DNA of 64,000 bases from Sphingobacterium cellulitidis (GCA_002245855.1 NOUX01000007.1:186001-250000); one strand, 5' to 3'. Counted from the stretch's first letter, positions 28,517 through 37,839 are shown. Notes: a model not told the origin generated them from the sequence alone. Numbers and translations: made by a program.

Positions 28517-29146
28517 TTATTTAGCGAATGCTTCCTCCAAAGTTTTAACAGAATCTGCAGTTAACAATAATTTCGTAGCGTTCAATACATCATATGTATT
28601 TAAATCTGATGCTACGATAACTTTTGCTTTCTTCAAGTTTCTGCTTGATAAATAAACATTGTTATTGTATGCTGGCAATACTAATAAAGTTTTCTCGTCA
28701 GCAAGGTTTAATGCATTAACAAAAGCTAAGTAGTTTTTAGTTTTGATTGAATCAAAGTTAACTTCATCCAATACAACAACATTGTTCTCTTGTGCTTTGT
28801 AAGATAATGCTGATTTACGTGCTAATTGCTTTAATTTTTTGTTCAATTTGAAGCTATAGTCACGAGGTTGAGGACCGAATACACGACCACCACCATTAAA
28901 CAATGGAGATTTGATAGAACCCGCACGAGCACCACCTGTTCCTTTTTGTTTGTGTAATTTACGAGTTGAACCCGCAATCTCATTACGTTGTTTTGATTTG
29001 TGTGTACCTTGGCGTTGGTTCGCTAAGTATTGTTTCACATCCAAATAGATTGCGTGGTCGCTTGGTGTAACACCGAATACCGACTCAGGAAGCTGCACCT
29101 TGGCACCTGTTTCTTTTCCTGATAAATTTAATACTTTAACTTCCAT
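28517..29146 (-). CDS. rplD: Ribosomal protein L4
   Basis: The 209-residue protein has the tunnel-loop region [20 protein letters not shown] and [20 protein letters not shown]. In Escherichia coli L4 represses the S10 operon. A small leader hairpin at 29798-29815 exists here, but a match to an L4-binding structure cannot be judged by eye. Confidence 0.97.
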   Translation of the reverse strand: MEVKVLNLSGKETGAKVQLPESVFGVTPSDHAIYLDVKQYLANQRQGTHKSKQRNEIAGSTRKLHKQKGTGGARAGSIKSPLFNGGGRVFGPQPRDYSFKLNKKLKQLARKSALSYKAQENNVVVLDEVNFDSIKTKNYLAFVNALNLADEKTLLVLPAYNNNVYLSSRNLKKAKVIVASDLNTYDVLNATKLLLTADSVKTLEEAFAK

Positions 29147-29151
29147 CTCTA

Positions 29152-29769
29152 CTATTTGTCTACGATTACATATGAACCCTTAGCTCCTGGTACGGAACCA
29201 CTAACAACAATTAGGTTTTGCTCTGGGTAAACTTTCAAAATCTGTAAATTCTGAACTTTTACACGCTCGCCACCTGTACGACCCGCCATACGCATTCCTT
29301 TGAATACTCTTGAAGGCCAAGATGAAGCTCCCAATGAACCCGGTGCACGTAGTCTGTTGTGCTGACCGTGAGTCGCACCACCTACACCACCAAAGCCATG
29401 ACGCTTCATTACACCTTGAAATCCTTTACCTTTGGAAGTACCAACTACATCTACGTACTCGCCTTCTTCAAATAAAGTAACATCAACGATGTCTCCTAGT
29501 TCTTTCGCATCTGTAAAAGTTTTGAATTCAACTAGTTTACGCTTAGGACTAACTCCTGCTTTTGCAAAATGTCCTTTTAGAGGAGCGCTCGTGTTCTTTT
29601 CCTTAGCATCATCATAGCCAAGTTGAACTGCCGAATAACCATCCTTCTCTTCCGTACGTATCTGCGTAACCACGCACGGCCCAGCCTCGATTACTGTACA
29701 AGGGATATTCTTCCCTTCAGCATTGAACAGGCTGGTCATTCCTACTTTTTTACCAATAATTCCTGACAT
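29152..29769 (-). CDS. rplC: Ribosomal protein L3, first gene of this ribosomal block
   Basis: The 205-residue protein begins [20 protein letters not shown] and has [20 protein letters not shown] and [13 protein letters not shown]. In many bacteria rpsJ precedes it; here no rpsJ fits in the 179 bases upstream, and a strong promoter is found instead. Confidence 0.97.
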   Translation of the reverse strand: MSGIIGKKVGMTSLFNAEGKNIPCTVIEAGPCVVTQIRTEEKDGYSAVQLGYDDAKEKNTSAPLKGHFAKAGVSPKRKLVEFKTFTDAKELGDIVDVTLFEEGEYVDVVGTSKGKGFQGVMKRHGFGGVGGATHGQHNRLRAPGSLGASSWPSRVFKGMRMAGRTGGERVKVQNLQILKVYPEQNLIVVSGSVPGAKGSYVIVDK

Positions 29770-29797
29770 GTTATAAATTAATTAATTAAACGTCCAT

Positions 29798-29815
29798 CGA
29801 AGCAGTAGGGCTTCG
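29798..29815 (-). other. Leader hairpin before rplC
   Basis: CGAAGC (29798-29803) and GCTTCG (29810-29815) form a 6-bp stem with a 6-base loop in the roughly 70-base leader of the rplC transcript. It may take part in autogenous control; this is inference. Confidence 0.4.
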
Positions 29816-29845
29816 CTCAAGACACAATTCCCCATTTAGGGACTG

Positions 29846-29876
29846 CAAAAGTACAAACAATTTTATAACTATCAAA
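29846..29876 (-). promoter_or_regulatory. Consensus promoter of the rplC-led ribosomal operon
   Basis: On the minus strand TTTG (29873-29876), exactly 19 bases, then TACTTTTG (29846-29853) match the Bacteroidota consensus without a mismatch. It lies about 77 bases upstream of rplC. Confidence 0.8.
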
Positions 29877-29894
29877 TAGTTAGTCAATTATTTT

Positions 29895-29927
29895 TAAAAA
29901 AATAGCCCCGATTTTTTTCGAGGCTTT
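29895..29927 (-). terminator. Terminator of the GH88 gene
   Basis: AGCCCCGA (about 29904-29911) and TCGAGGCT (about 29918-29925) pair with one mismatch around a T-rich loop. A T-tract follows on the minus strand. It separates GH88 transcription from the ribosomal promoter. Confidence 0.7.
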
Positions 29928-29948
29928 CCTATAGATCAAAATATGTGT

Positions 29949-31181
29949 CTAAATTTTTATTATCGGCTCCCCCGCCAACATCCGCTGATACCTAATCAAA
30001 GCCTCCACATAATAGTAGTCCGCATAGGTTAATGGAACATCTACTTCCGAGTTCAATGGCAATGCCCCAACACTATGAGCCAACAAATATCCACCATTAC
30101 TTCCATCCTTCACGAAATAAGTCTCTGAAGACAAACTCTTAAGCATTTCCTCCGCTTTTCGCAGGTATTCCTTCCCTACTTTGCCCTTGCTATATTGCGA
30201 CAACTCCAATAAGGCCGATGCAATAATTGCTCCCGCCGAAGCATCCCGCAAGCTCCTACGCGAATAAGTCTTACTATCCGATGGAATCTTATCCTTGTCA
30301 AAATCCCAATATGGAATCAAATCAGCCGGTAAATTCGGATTCTTCAAAATATAATCGGCAATTTTTTGCGCCTGTTTCAAATAAGCCTTATCCTTGGTTT
30401 CTCGGTACATCATGGTATAGCCGTATAAGCCCCAAGCTTGTCCTCGAGCCCATGCAGATTCATCTGCCGCCCCTTGAGCGGTTTGCTTAGCCAATACTTC
30501 CCCCGTTTTTGGATCATAATCAATCACGTGAAAAGAACTATTATCTGCTCTAAAATGATTTTTCATCGTGGTATTGGCATGCGTAATGGCAACATCAGCA
30601 TACTTCTTATCCCCTGTCGTTTTTGATAATTCCATTAAAAACTCCAAGTTCATCATATTATCGATGATTACTGGAAATTTCCAAACATTATGATCCCATG
30701 AACGAATGGTTTTCGTAGTTGGGTTAAAACGACTTGTAAGTGATTCTGCACCTGTTTTTAATATAGGTTGATATTGGCTGCTATCACCGGTCAAACGCAG
30801 GGCATTCCCGAAACTACAAAACAACATAAAACCCAAGTCATGTGTTCCTTTATTAAATTGTTCCTTTTCCAATTCCTTTAATTTATCCAGGCCAGCCTGT
30901 TTTAAGGTTGAATTCCCGGTTCCTTCGGATAAATACAATAAAGTGCCCGGATAAAATCCAGAACACCACCACGAAGAATTGGAAAACTTCTGTTCCCCAG
31001 CTTCAAAGGTTTTTGGAAATTTATTGGCAGGAACTACTGATACTAAATGTTGATACTGTTTTGCCGATGCTTCCAATTGACCATTGATAAAATCAGAACT
31101 TAATTTTAGGTCCTGTTTCTGGCCAAATGAAATCTGCAATGAAATCAGACAAAGGGTGATGGTAGAATAAATTCGCCTCAT
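29949..31181 (-). CDS. GH88-family unsaturated glucuronyl hydrolase, secreted
   Basis: The 410-residue protein has a signal peptide (residues 1-20, ending SFG) and an (alpha/alpha)6-barrel. GH88 enzymes hydrate and release unsaturated uronic acid from oligosaccharides made by polysaccharide lyases. Matching motifs are SSWWCSGFYPGTLLYLSE, THDLGFM (candidate Asp), VIIDNMMNLE (candidate Asp), ESAWARGQAWGLYGY and the C-terminal PLTYADYYYVEALIR. It has its own terminator and no SusC/SusD pair beside it. GH105 is a related alternative. Confidence 0.88.
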   Translation of the reverse strand: MRRIYSTITLCLISLQISFGQKQDLKLSSDFINGQLEASAKQYQHLVSVVPANKFPKTFEAGEQKFSNSSWWCSGFYPGTLLYLSEGTGNSTLKQAGLDKLKELEKEQFNKGTHDLGFMLFCSFGNALRLTGDSSQYQPILKTGAESLTSRFNPTTKTIRSWDHNVWKFPVIIDNMMNLEFLMELSKTTGDKKYADVAITHANTTMKNHFRADNSSFHVIDYDPKTGEVLAKQTAQGAADESAWARGQAWGLYGYTMMYRETKDKAYLKQAQKIADYILKNPNLPADLIPYWDFDKDKIPSDSKTYSRRSLRDASAGAIIASALLELSQYSKGKVGKEYLRKAEEMLKSLSSETYFVKDGSNGGYLLAHSVGALPLNSEVDVPLTYADYYYVEALIRYQRMLAGEPIIKI

Positions 31182-31412
31182 TGTTGTGGTTTTTTAAATT
31201 GATAAAATTTAGGAATAAACAAAATAAGGATATAAAAAGAAAAACAATACAAAAATCTACGATATCGTTTTCAGTAAATTTCCATTCCCAGAATAAATTG
31301 ACATGAGGTCCTGAATAAAGTGCACATTCATAATTCTCATTTAATCCTGTTTCTAATTCAATATTAACTTTGGAATAATAGGAATCAAATTTTACATTCT
31401 GCCTCAGCTGTA

Positions 31413-31509
31413 TCGGATTTGCGTCGGACCTTGTTCGAAAAAATTCGAACAAAATCCGAAGAAGGTCCGAAGAAGGTCCGGCGAAAGTCCGGAGAAAGTC
31501 CGGTAGAAC
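31413..31509. repeat. 11-bp periodic repeat element with an inverted core
   Basis: Five 11-bp units, starting at 31455, 31466, 31477, 31488 and 31499, share TCCG followed by a purine-rich part (TCCGAAGAAGG twice exactly). Upstream is the perfect inverted repeat TTGTTCGAA (31431-31439) and TTCGAACAA (31444-31452). This is flanked by TCGGACC and TCGGATT units in the opposite sense, again 11 bp apart (31413 and 31424). The element lies in the 516-base gap between GH88 and the CoA-binding gene, whose remaining sequence shows only terminators. Confidence 0.75.
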
Positions 31510-31643
31510 AGTTAGTTTGAACAAAAGATTTTTTGGTCAAAACCCGAATTCAACCCCTGCCTCAATTTCCATAACAAGGCATCCGATTCTTGAATTTATA
31601 CCAGCTTAAGCATGCTCATTAAACCTGAAAAAATTCAGGCAAT

Positions 31644-31674
31644 AAAAAAAGGAGCTGTCATTTGACAGCTCCTT
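31644..31674 (-). terminator. Terminator of the CoA-binding and serine-hydrolase genes
   Basis: AAGGAGCTGTCA (31649-31660) and TGACAGCTCCTT (31663-31674) form a 12-bp stem. On the minus strand seven T follow. It is 24 bases after the stop at 31698. Confidence 0.88.
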
Positions 31675-31697
31675 CAGAAAATCTTGTGAATGGATTA

Positions 31698-32057
31698 TTA
31701 AAATTGTCCTGTATTAAGCATAACTAAAGTACATGCTTCAACGACTTCAATCCCATTTTCTCTTGCCTTTTCAGCAAGTTCAGCATTTTCAGCTCCAGGA
31801 TTAAAAATAATACGTTTCGGCTTTGTCTTTAAAATATAGTCATAATATTGAGGCTGGTTCTGAGGACCTACATACAAGGTCATTGTATCTATATCGGTAT
31901 GAATCTCCTCTGCAGGTTCGATTTCTGCTCCAGCTACTTTGCCAACCTTACGCCCTACATTGACGATGGGATGGCCTTTTCTAACCAATTTATTGGCTAC
32001 CAAATACGAATATCTTGCCGGATTGGTACTCGCACCTAAAATCAAGGTCTTTTTCAT
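31698..32057 (-). CDS. CoA-binding domain protein (YccU-like)
   Basis: The 119-residue Rossmann protein shows KTLILGASTNPARYSYLVAN, IVNVGRKVG and FNPGAENAELAEKARENGI. This is the single-domain CoA_binding_2 family related to the N-terminus of acetyl-CoA synthetase (ADP-forming). The cellular role is not known. It is 17 bases downstream of the serine hydrolase gene and probably co-transcribed. Confidence 0.88.
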   Translation of the reverse strand: MKKTLILGASTNPARYSYLVANKLVRKGHPIVNVGRKVGKVAGAEIEPAEEIHTDIDTMTLYVGPQNQPQYYDYILKTKPKRIIFNPGAENAELAEKARENGIEVVEACTLVMLNTGQF

Positions 32058-32074
32058 ATATTGTTATTAGGATT

Positions 32075-33259
32075 TTAATTTACTAATTCACCACTTGCAT
32101 TATATGCATTTTGTCTCAAAATAGGCATTTCTAAGATTTTATACAAATCATCTAAATGATTCAAACTCCCATTTGCCATATTTGTCAACAAAACAATCGT
32201 GACATCGTTTTTCAAATCGCGGACATATAAGCTTTTAAAGCCGTGCCACCATCCGGTATGATATACGATAGGATTGCCCGGAGGACTAAATGTCCGCCAG
32301 CCATAAGCATAACTGAATAAGCTTCTTTTCGCATCGCTTCTTGGCATATACATCGAGTCCAAAGAAGTCTGACTCACGATACGACCTTCCTTGATAGCTA
32401 GGTCCAATAAATACATATCCTGTACGGTACTGTAGATACCTTTATCACCAACTGGTCCATCCAGGTAGTTGCGAACGACCGAACGGCGCCAAACTTTATC
32501 ATGCCCCATAACATTGGAAGGCGTTTTTTCATACACGGCTGTAGAATATACCGCAGTATGTTTCATGCCTGCAGGATCGAAAATATTTTCCTTCATGTAA
32601 ACAGCAAAATCCTGGCCGGTCACTTTTTCAATGATGGAAGCTAAGACCATAAAGTTGGAATTGTTATAATGGAACCGACCATCCGGTGCGCCATAGCGAT
32701 TCGGATGTTTTTCTATCAACAAGTTCATTGCATCCTGATTGGACATCGGTTTTTTGCGGTCTGGCCATGCTTCTTCAGAGAAATAAACATAATTGGGCAA
32801 TCCGGAACGGTGGGATAGCAATTGCGCGATACTAATTCCAGGATACGGGAAATTAGGATAAAAGTCGTTCACGGTATTATCCATTTTCAATTTCCCCTCT
32901 TGAACCAGTTTCATGACGGCCAAGGCTGTGATAGGCTTGGAGGCAGAGGCAAGTTCAAATTGCGAATTGATATTCAAACTATCTTTTAAAAGATAATCAG
33001 CCCATCCAAAGGCATTTTGATACAGGATCTTTCCTTTTTTGGCGACTAAAACATTCCCATTAAAGGCTGATTTTTTATGAAGATTCTGCATAAAAGCATC
33101 GATCTGTTTATCGGCTTTCGTAGAATCATAAATCAATGCAACACTATCTTTCTTTGCTTGATCTATCTTAATTTCTTTTTGTTTTGCTTCTGGCGAAGAA
33201 CAAGAGAACATCGTAAATGTCCCTAACCCCAATACGAATAATAATTTTTTTATTGACAC
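32075..33259 (-). CDS. Serine hydrolase lipoprotein, class C beta-lactamase-like
   Basis: The 394-residue protein has a lipoprotein signal (MFSCSS, Cys at about residue 20) and a beta-lactamase/penicillin-binding fold. SxxK is in LASASKPITA, the YxN-type motif is YNNSNF and the third motif is HTGWWHG. These proteins are mostly esterases or peptidases rather than antibiotic-resistance enzymes. The start is GTG at 33259. Two identical 11-bp direct repeats lie about 50 bases upstream, at 33307-33337. Confidence 0.86.
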   Translation of the reverse strand: MSIKKLLFVLGLGTFTMFSCSSPEAKQKEIKIDQAKKDSVALIYDSTKADKQIDAFMQNLHKKSAFNGNVLVAKKGKILYQNAFGWADYLLKDSLNINSQFELASASKPITALAVMKLVQEGKLKMDNTVNDFYPNFPYPGISIAQLLSHRSGLPNYVYFSEEAWPDRKKPMSNQDAMNLLIEKHPNRYGAPDGRFHYNNSNFMVLASIIEKVTGQDFAVYMKENIFDPAGMKHTAVYSTAVYEKTPSNVMGHDKVWRRSVVRNYLDGPVGDKGIYSTVQDMYLLDLAIKEGRIVSQTSLDSMYMPRSDAKRSLFSYAYGWRTFSPPGNPIVYHTGWWHGFKSLYVRDLKNDVTIVLLTNMANGSLNHLDDLYKILEMPILRQNAYNASGELVN

Positions 33260-33306
33260 GCTTCTAATCTGAATCTTTTTCTTACTAATTATGTCTGATG
33301 AATTCT

Positions 33307-33337
33307 TGACAAATTACTATATATTGTGACAAATTAC
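33307..33337. repeat. Paired 11-bp direct repeats, possible operator
   Basis: TGACAAATTAC occurs at 33307-33317 and again at 33327-33337, 20 bases apart start to start, or about two helical turns. They lie upstream of the serine-hydrolase start, within the 310-base gap 33260-33569. The rest of the gap shows only the E2 terminator. Confidence 0.5.
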
Positions 33338-33521
33338 AATAAATATTAGCTTTCTTTTGATAAAACTATAGTTACAAATTAGCTATTCCGCATAATTCCC
33401 AAGAATATCTCGACATTTAGAAAACGGTTCAGAAATCCACTTATTGCGATTCAACAAAAATATTAAGATCTAAATCTTGAGGAAGCAAATAATCCATTCA
33501 ATAGAAACTATATCAAACAAC

Positions 33522-33547
33522 AAAAGCCAGCAATAATGCTGGCTTTT
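33522..33547 (-). terminator. Terminator of the pyruvate dehydrogenase E2 gene
   Basis: AAAAGCCAGCA (33522-33532) and TGCTGGCTTTT (33537-33547) pair perfectly with a 4-base loop; on the minus strand the stem ends in a short T-run. It is 22 bases beyond the E2 stop. Confidence 0.85.
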
Positions 33548-33569
33548 GGTATTTTATGGAATACTCAGA

Positions 33570-35216
33570 TTATGCTAATAAGCGAATCGGAGCTTCGATT
33601 AATCCTTTTAATGTTTGTAAGAATTGAGCACCAGTAGCACCATCCACCACACGGTGGTCACAACCTAGGGTTAATTTCATGATGTTTCCAGGAACAACTG
33701 CTCCATTTTTCACAACAGGAACTTGTTGGATAGCACCAACTGACAAGATCGCTCCATCAGGTGAGTTGATAATAGATGTAAATTCATCAATACCAAACAT
33801 ACCCAAGTTAGAAACAGTGAAAGTTGATCCTTCCCAATCAGAAGGTTGTAATTTCTTAGCTTTAGCTTTTTGAGCGAAATCTTTAACCTCCGCAGAGATG
33901 TGTGATAAAGATTTACCATCAGCAAAACGAACAACCGGAACTAGTAAACCATCTTCAACAGCCATTGCAACACCGATATTTGTATGTTCATTATAACGGA
34001 TTTTGTCGCCTAACCAAGAAGAGTTTACATTAGGATGTTGTTTCAAAGCAACAGCTACAGCTTTCACAACGATATCGTTGAAAGAAACTTTAACTGGAGC
34101 TACCTCATTGATTTGAGCACGAGCAGCCATTGCATTGTCCATATCTACACTGATTGTCAAGTAGAAATGTGGTGCAGTGAATAATGACTCAGACAATCTA
34201 CGAGCGATCGTCTTACGCATTTGGTTCACCGGTTTTTCAGTGAAACGCTCTTCACCAACAAATTGAGGTAAACTGATTGTTTTCGCTTCAGACGCTGCCG
34301 CAGGTGCAGAAGCCGCTGCTGCTGCAGGAGCTGCAGACGGAGTGAAGTTTTCAACGTCTTTTCTTACGATACGACCATTTTCTGCTGAACCTTTCACTTG
34401 GCTTAAATCAATACCTTTTTCTTTAGCAATTTTCTTTGCCAAAGGAGAAGCTTTGATTCTAGCGTCGCTAGAAGTTGATGCAGCAACTGGAGCATCAGAT
34501 TTACTTTCCTGAACCGCTGGTTTTTCTTCTTCTTTTTTAGATTCAGCTTTTGCAGCAGCAGGTTTTTGATTTAATAGAGGTGTAACATCTGTTCCTGCAG
34601 GGCCAACGATCGCAATAATATCATTAACTTTTGCAGCTTGACCAGCTTCAACACCTACATATAATAAAGTACCATCAGCATAAGCTGTCACTTCCATAGT
34701 CGCTTTATCAGTTTCTACATCCGCAATAGCATCATCCGATTTGATGGTATCTCCAACTTTAAAATTCCATTGTGCAATCACCCCTTCAGTCATTGTATCA
34801 GACAATAAAGGCATGGTAATCACTGTAACGCCAAGATCTTCAGCAGTTACATTACTTCCTGAATCCGCTGCAGGAGCTTCTTCAGTAGATTTTTCAGCTT
34901 TTTCTTCAGTTTTAGTTTCTTTCTTATCCTCCGAAGAGCCAGCTGCATCACCTTTCAATAATGCTTCGTAATCTTCGCCTTCTTCACCCAACACCGCGAT
35001 TACTGAATCAATTGGAACTGCTTCGCCTTCTTTCGGTCCAATATATAACAATGTACCTTCTTGATAAGATTCAAAGTCCATTGTAGCTTTATCAGTTTCA
35101 ACCTCTGCAATAAGGTCTCCTGAATTTACTTTATCACCAACTTTTTTGTGCCATTTAGCGATCACACCTTCAGTCATGGTGTCGCTCATTTTTGGCATTT
35201 TTACTACTTCAGCCAT
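33570..35216 (-). CDS. pdhC: Pyruvate dehydrogenase E2, dihydrolipoamide acetyltransferase
   Basis: The 548-residue protein has two lipoyl domains (lipoyl-lysine Lys43 in ETDKATMDF, the second in ETDKATMEV near residue 170). An E3-binding domain with IKASPLAKKIAKEKGIDLSQ follows, then an acetyltransferase domain with the active His in CDHRVVDGATGA. Ala/Pro/Glu-rich linkers join them. It carries acetyl groups from E1 to CoA. It follows the E1-alpha gene by 42 bases; the E1-beta and E3 genes are not in this window. Confidence 0.95.
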   Translation of the reverse strand: MAEVVKMPKMSDTMTEGVIAKWHKKVGDKVNSGDLIAEVETDKATMDFESYQEGTLLYIGPKEGEAVPIDSVIAVLGEEGEDYEALLKGDAAGSSEDKKETKTEEKAEKSTEEAPAADSGSNVTAEDLGVTVITMPLLSDTMTEGVIAQWNFKVGDTIKSDDAIADVETDKATMEVTAYADGTLLYVGVEAGQAAKVNDIIAIVGPAGTDVTPLLNQKPAAAKAESKKEEEKPAVQESKSDAPVAASTSSDARIKASPLAKKIAKEKGIDLSQVKGSAENGRIVRKDVENFTPSAAPAAAAASAPAAASEAKTISLPQFVGEERFTEKPVNQMRKTIARRLSESLFTAPHFYLTISVDMDNAMAARAQINEVAPVKVSFNDIVVKAVAVALKQHPNVNSSWLGDKIRYNEHTNIGVAMAVEDGLLVPVVRFADGKSLSHISAEVKDFAQKAKAKKLQPSDWEGSTFTVSNLGMFGIDEFTSIINSPDGAILSVGAIQQVPVVKNGAVVPGNIMKLTLGCDHRVVDGATGAQFLQTLKGLIEAPIRLLA

Positions 35217-35258
35217 CGTTTAGGATTCTTCTATTTAAGTTAAAGTAATTATCATTAA

Positions 35259-36254
35259 TTAATCCATGACAAAAGGATAGTCCTCTTGAACATAAACATC
35301 TTTGTAGATATCCGCGGCATCAGGGTATGGAGACTCTTCAGCAAATTTCACTGAATCATCAACGATTTTCTTAACCTTCGCTTCTACTTCATCAAACCAA
35401 GCTTGATCTGCATATTTATTTTCAACAATAGCGTGTTTCACAGCGATTATTGGATCTCTTTCTTTGTACTCTTCCAATTCCTCTTTTGTACGGTATTTTG
35501 CAGGATCGGACATGGAGTGACCTTTATAACGGTAAGTACGAATTTCTAAGAAAGTAGGACCTTCACCAGCACGAGCACGTTGTACCGCCTCATCCATTGC
35601 ATTGTGAACAGCAACAACATCCATTCCATCTACAGGTGCACTTGGCATATCAAATCCAAGACCCATTTTATAGATATCTTGCATGTTAGTCGTACGTTTT
35701 ACAGAAGTACCCATTGCATAGCCGTTGTTTTCACAAACAAAGATTACCGGTAATTTCCATAACATCGCCATATTCAAAGTTTCATTGAAAGCACCTTGAC
35801 GTACAGCACCGTCACCCATGTAACAGATATTTACATTATCTGTTCCCAAATATTTCTCAGCAAAAGCAATACCAGCACCTAAAGGAATTTGACCTCCTAC
35901 GATACCGTGACCACCCATGAACTTATGCTCTTTGGAAAAGAAGTGCATAGAGCCTCCTTTACCTTTTGAACAACCCGTAACTTTACCAAATAATTCTGCC
36001 ATACAAGCATCCGCCGATACCCCTTTTGCTAATGCATGGGCGTGATCACGGTAGGCTGTAATCAAAGAATCTTCAGGTTTAATCACAGACATTGTACCAG
36101 CAACTACGGCCTCTTGTCCAATGTATAAGTGACAAAATCCACGAATTTTTTGCTGTCCATAAAGCTGTCCAGATTTCTCTTCAAATTTGCGCATGAGCAG
36201 CATGGATTCATACCACTCTAGGTAGGTTTCTTTTGTTATAGGTGTTGAACTCAT
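35259..36254 (-). CDS. pdhA: Pyruvate dehydrogenase E1 component, alpha subunit
   Basis: The 331-residue thiamine-diphosphate enzyme subunit shows GKGGSMHFF, the ThDP motif GDGAVRQGAFNETLNMA ending CENNGYAMGT, and the phosphorylation-loop-like RYKGHSMSDPAKYRTKEE. Its E1-beta partner must be encoded elsewhere, since E2 follows directly. This separate pdhB arrangement is plausible for Bacteroidota. Confidence 0.95.
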   Translation of the reverse strand: MSSTPITKETYLEWYESMLLMRKFEEKSGQLYGQQKIRGFCHLYIGQEAVVAGTMSVIKPEDSLITAYRDHAHALAKGVSADACMAELFGKVTGCSKGKGGSMHFFSKEHKFMGGHGIVGGQIPLGAGIAFAEKYLGTDNVNICYMGDGAVRQGAFNETLNMAMLWKLPVIFVCENNGYAMGTSVKRTTNMQDIYKMGLGFDMPSAPVDGMDVVAVHNAMDEAVQRARAGEGPTFLEIRTYRYKGHSMSDPAKYRTKEELEEYKERDPIIAVKHAIVENKYADQAWFDEVEAKVKKIVDDSVKFAEESPYPDAADIYKDVYVQEDYPFVMD

Positions 36255-36288
36255 TTCTAAGTATTGAATTTCTTTACTAAACTGACCA

Positions 36289-36296
36289 CAAATTTA
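36289..36296 (-). promoter_or_regulatory. -7 promoter box of pdhA-pdhC
   Basis: The minus strand reads TAAATTTG, a match to TAnnTTTG, about 35 bases upstream of pdhA. The expected -33 position reads TCCG, only half matching. Confidence 0.5.
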
Positions 36297-36423
36297 ATCA
36301 ATTTTAACGAGATTTCGGATAATTTTTAGCTTACATTTCTCGGTTTTATATGGTTTATGTAAAATTATCGTCGCTCAATTCCCTTCTTATCCTTTCCCTT
36401 GCTCCTTTAAAATCTGTCCCAAT

Positions 36424-36452
36424 AAAAAAAAGCGACCTAAAAAGGTCGCTTT
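36424..36452 (-). terminator. Terminator of hisS
   Basis: AAGCGACC (36430-36437) and GGTCGCTT (36444-36451) form a stem with a 6-base loop, followed on the minus strand by seven or more T. It lies just beyond the hisS stop. Confidence 0.85.
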
Positions 36453-36454
36453 AC

Positions 36455-37834
36455 TTATTTCAATTTTTCGATTAATTCATCCATGTTCAATTTTTCCTGC
36501 TCCCCAGTCTCCATGTTCTTCAAGGATAATTGTCCCGAACTCACTTCCTCATCCCCAACCAAAAGAACATAAGGTATTGCTTTGGAGTCAGCATAACTCA
36601 TTTGTTTTTTGAGCTTAACCGCCGAAGGATACAATTCGACAGCAACCCCGGCCTCACGCAATCTATACATCAATGGCAAAGTGAAATCCTCAATCGCAGA
36701 ATCAAAGTTGACAATCAGTAATTTTGTTCTTTCTGAACCTCCTTGTGGGAATAGATTCAACTCCTCCAAGACATCATAGATACGATCTGCTCCAAATGAA
36801 ACCCCCACACCTGTCAGGTCCTTCAACCCAAACATTCCTGTCAGGTCATCATAGCGACCACCACCACCAATACTTCCCATCTGAACCTCATTGGTCTTCA
36901 CCTCAAAAATACATCCTGTATAATAATTCAAACCTCTCGCTAAAGTGATATCTACTTCAACCACTTTTTCTAATAGGTCCGCACGACCGAACTTTTCAAC
37001 GTAAGCAAAAACTTCTTCAATCTCTGCAATCCCTTGCATCCCAACTGTAGAATCTGAAAGGACTGTTTTCATGGATGCTATTTTATCCAAATTAGAACCC
37101 TGAAGCTCGATGATTGGTTTTAGGGTTGCTAAATCAGCCTCCGTAAAACCTCTTTCCAACAATTCCTTATTGACTCCATCCAAACCAATTTTGTCAAGCT
37201 TATCAATAGCAACTGTCATATCCACGATCAACTCTGGCTTACCCACAACTTCCGCAATTCCTGATAAGATTTTTCTATTGTTCAGTTTGATATTAAAATC
37301 CTTCAATCCTAATTTCAGCAAGGCTTCATTGTAGATCAGAATAAACTCAGCTTCATTCAATAATGAGCTTGAACCTACCACGTCTACATCACATTGGTAA
37401 AATTCTCTATATCTTCCTCGCTGAGGACGGTCAGCTCGCCATACTGGCTGAATCTGAAATCTCTTAAAAGGTAGGGCTATATCATTTTGATGCATCACCA
37501 CATAGCGCGCAAATGGAACTGTCAAATCATAACGCAATGCTTTCTCTGAAATATGAGAAATTAAGGGATTCGAGCTTTTGCTTTCCAACAAATCTGCTGG
37601 AGCCTTGCTCAAATAATCTCCGGAGTTTAAGATTTTGAAAATTAATTTATCACCTTCATCACCATATTTTCCAGTTAAGGTTGAAAGGTTTTCAAATGAA
37701 GGGGTTTGGATCTCGGCATATCCAAATTTTCTGAAAATAGATTTTAACGTATTAAAAATAAAATTACGCTTATCCATTTCCAATGGAGAAAAATCACGAG
37801 TACCCTTAGCTAATGATGGTTTTATTGATGCCAT
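36455..37834 (-). CDS. hisS: Histidyl-tRNA synthetase
   Basis: The 459-residue class II synthetase has motif 2 (QPVWRADRPQRGRYREFYQC, about residues 128-147), the histidine-specific LARGLNYYTGCIFEV, motif 3 (GVSFGADRIYDVL) and a C-terminal anticodon-binding domain from about 360. A -7 box ends 5 bases before the ATG, so the mRNA may be leaderless or almost so. Confidence 0.96.
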   Translation of the reverse strand: MASIKPSLAKGTRDFSPLEMDKRNFIFNTLKSIFRKFGYAEIQTPSFENLSTLTGKYGDEGDKLIFKILNSGDYLSKAPADLLESKSSNPLISHISEKALRYDLTVPFARYVVMHQNDIALPFKRFQIQPVWRADRPQRGRYREFYQCDVDVVGSSSLLNEAEFILIYNEALLKLGLKDFNIKLNNRKILSGIAEVVGKPELIVDMTVAIDKLDKIGLDGVNKELLERGFTEADLATLKPIIELQGSNLDKIASMKTVLSDSTVGMQGIAEIEEVFAYVEKFGRADLLEKVVEVDITLARGLNYYTGCIFEVKTNEVQMGSIGGGGRYDDLTGMFGLKDLTGVGVSFGADRIYDVLEELNLFPQGGSERTKLLIVNFDSAIEDFTLPLMYRLREAGVAVELYPSAVKLKKQMSYADSKAIPYVLLVGDEEVSSGQLSLKNMETGEQEKLNMDELIEKLK

Positions 37835-37839
37835 AGCCG

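Noticed and set aside
31093..31524. A 143-codon minus-strand frame overlapping the start of GH88 and the 11-bp repeat element.
   Set aside because: It overlaps the GH88 signal peptide in another frame and its N-terminus is the translated repeat, so coding is not credible.
36310..36375. Possible imperfect inverted sequence between pdhA and hisS (ATAATTTT with AAAATTAT).
   Set aside because: It is AT-rich, widely spaced and without a clear stem or T-tract, so chance is sufficient.
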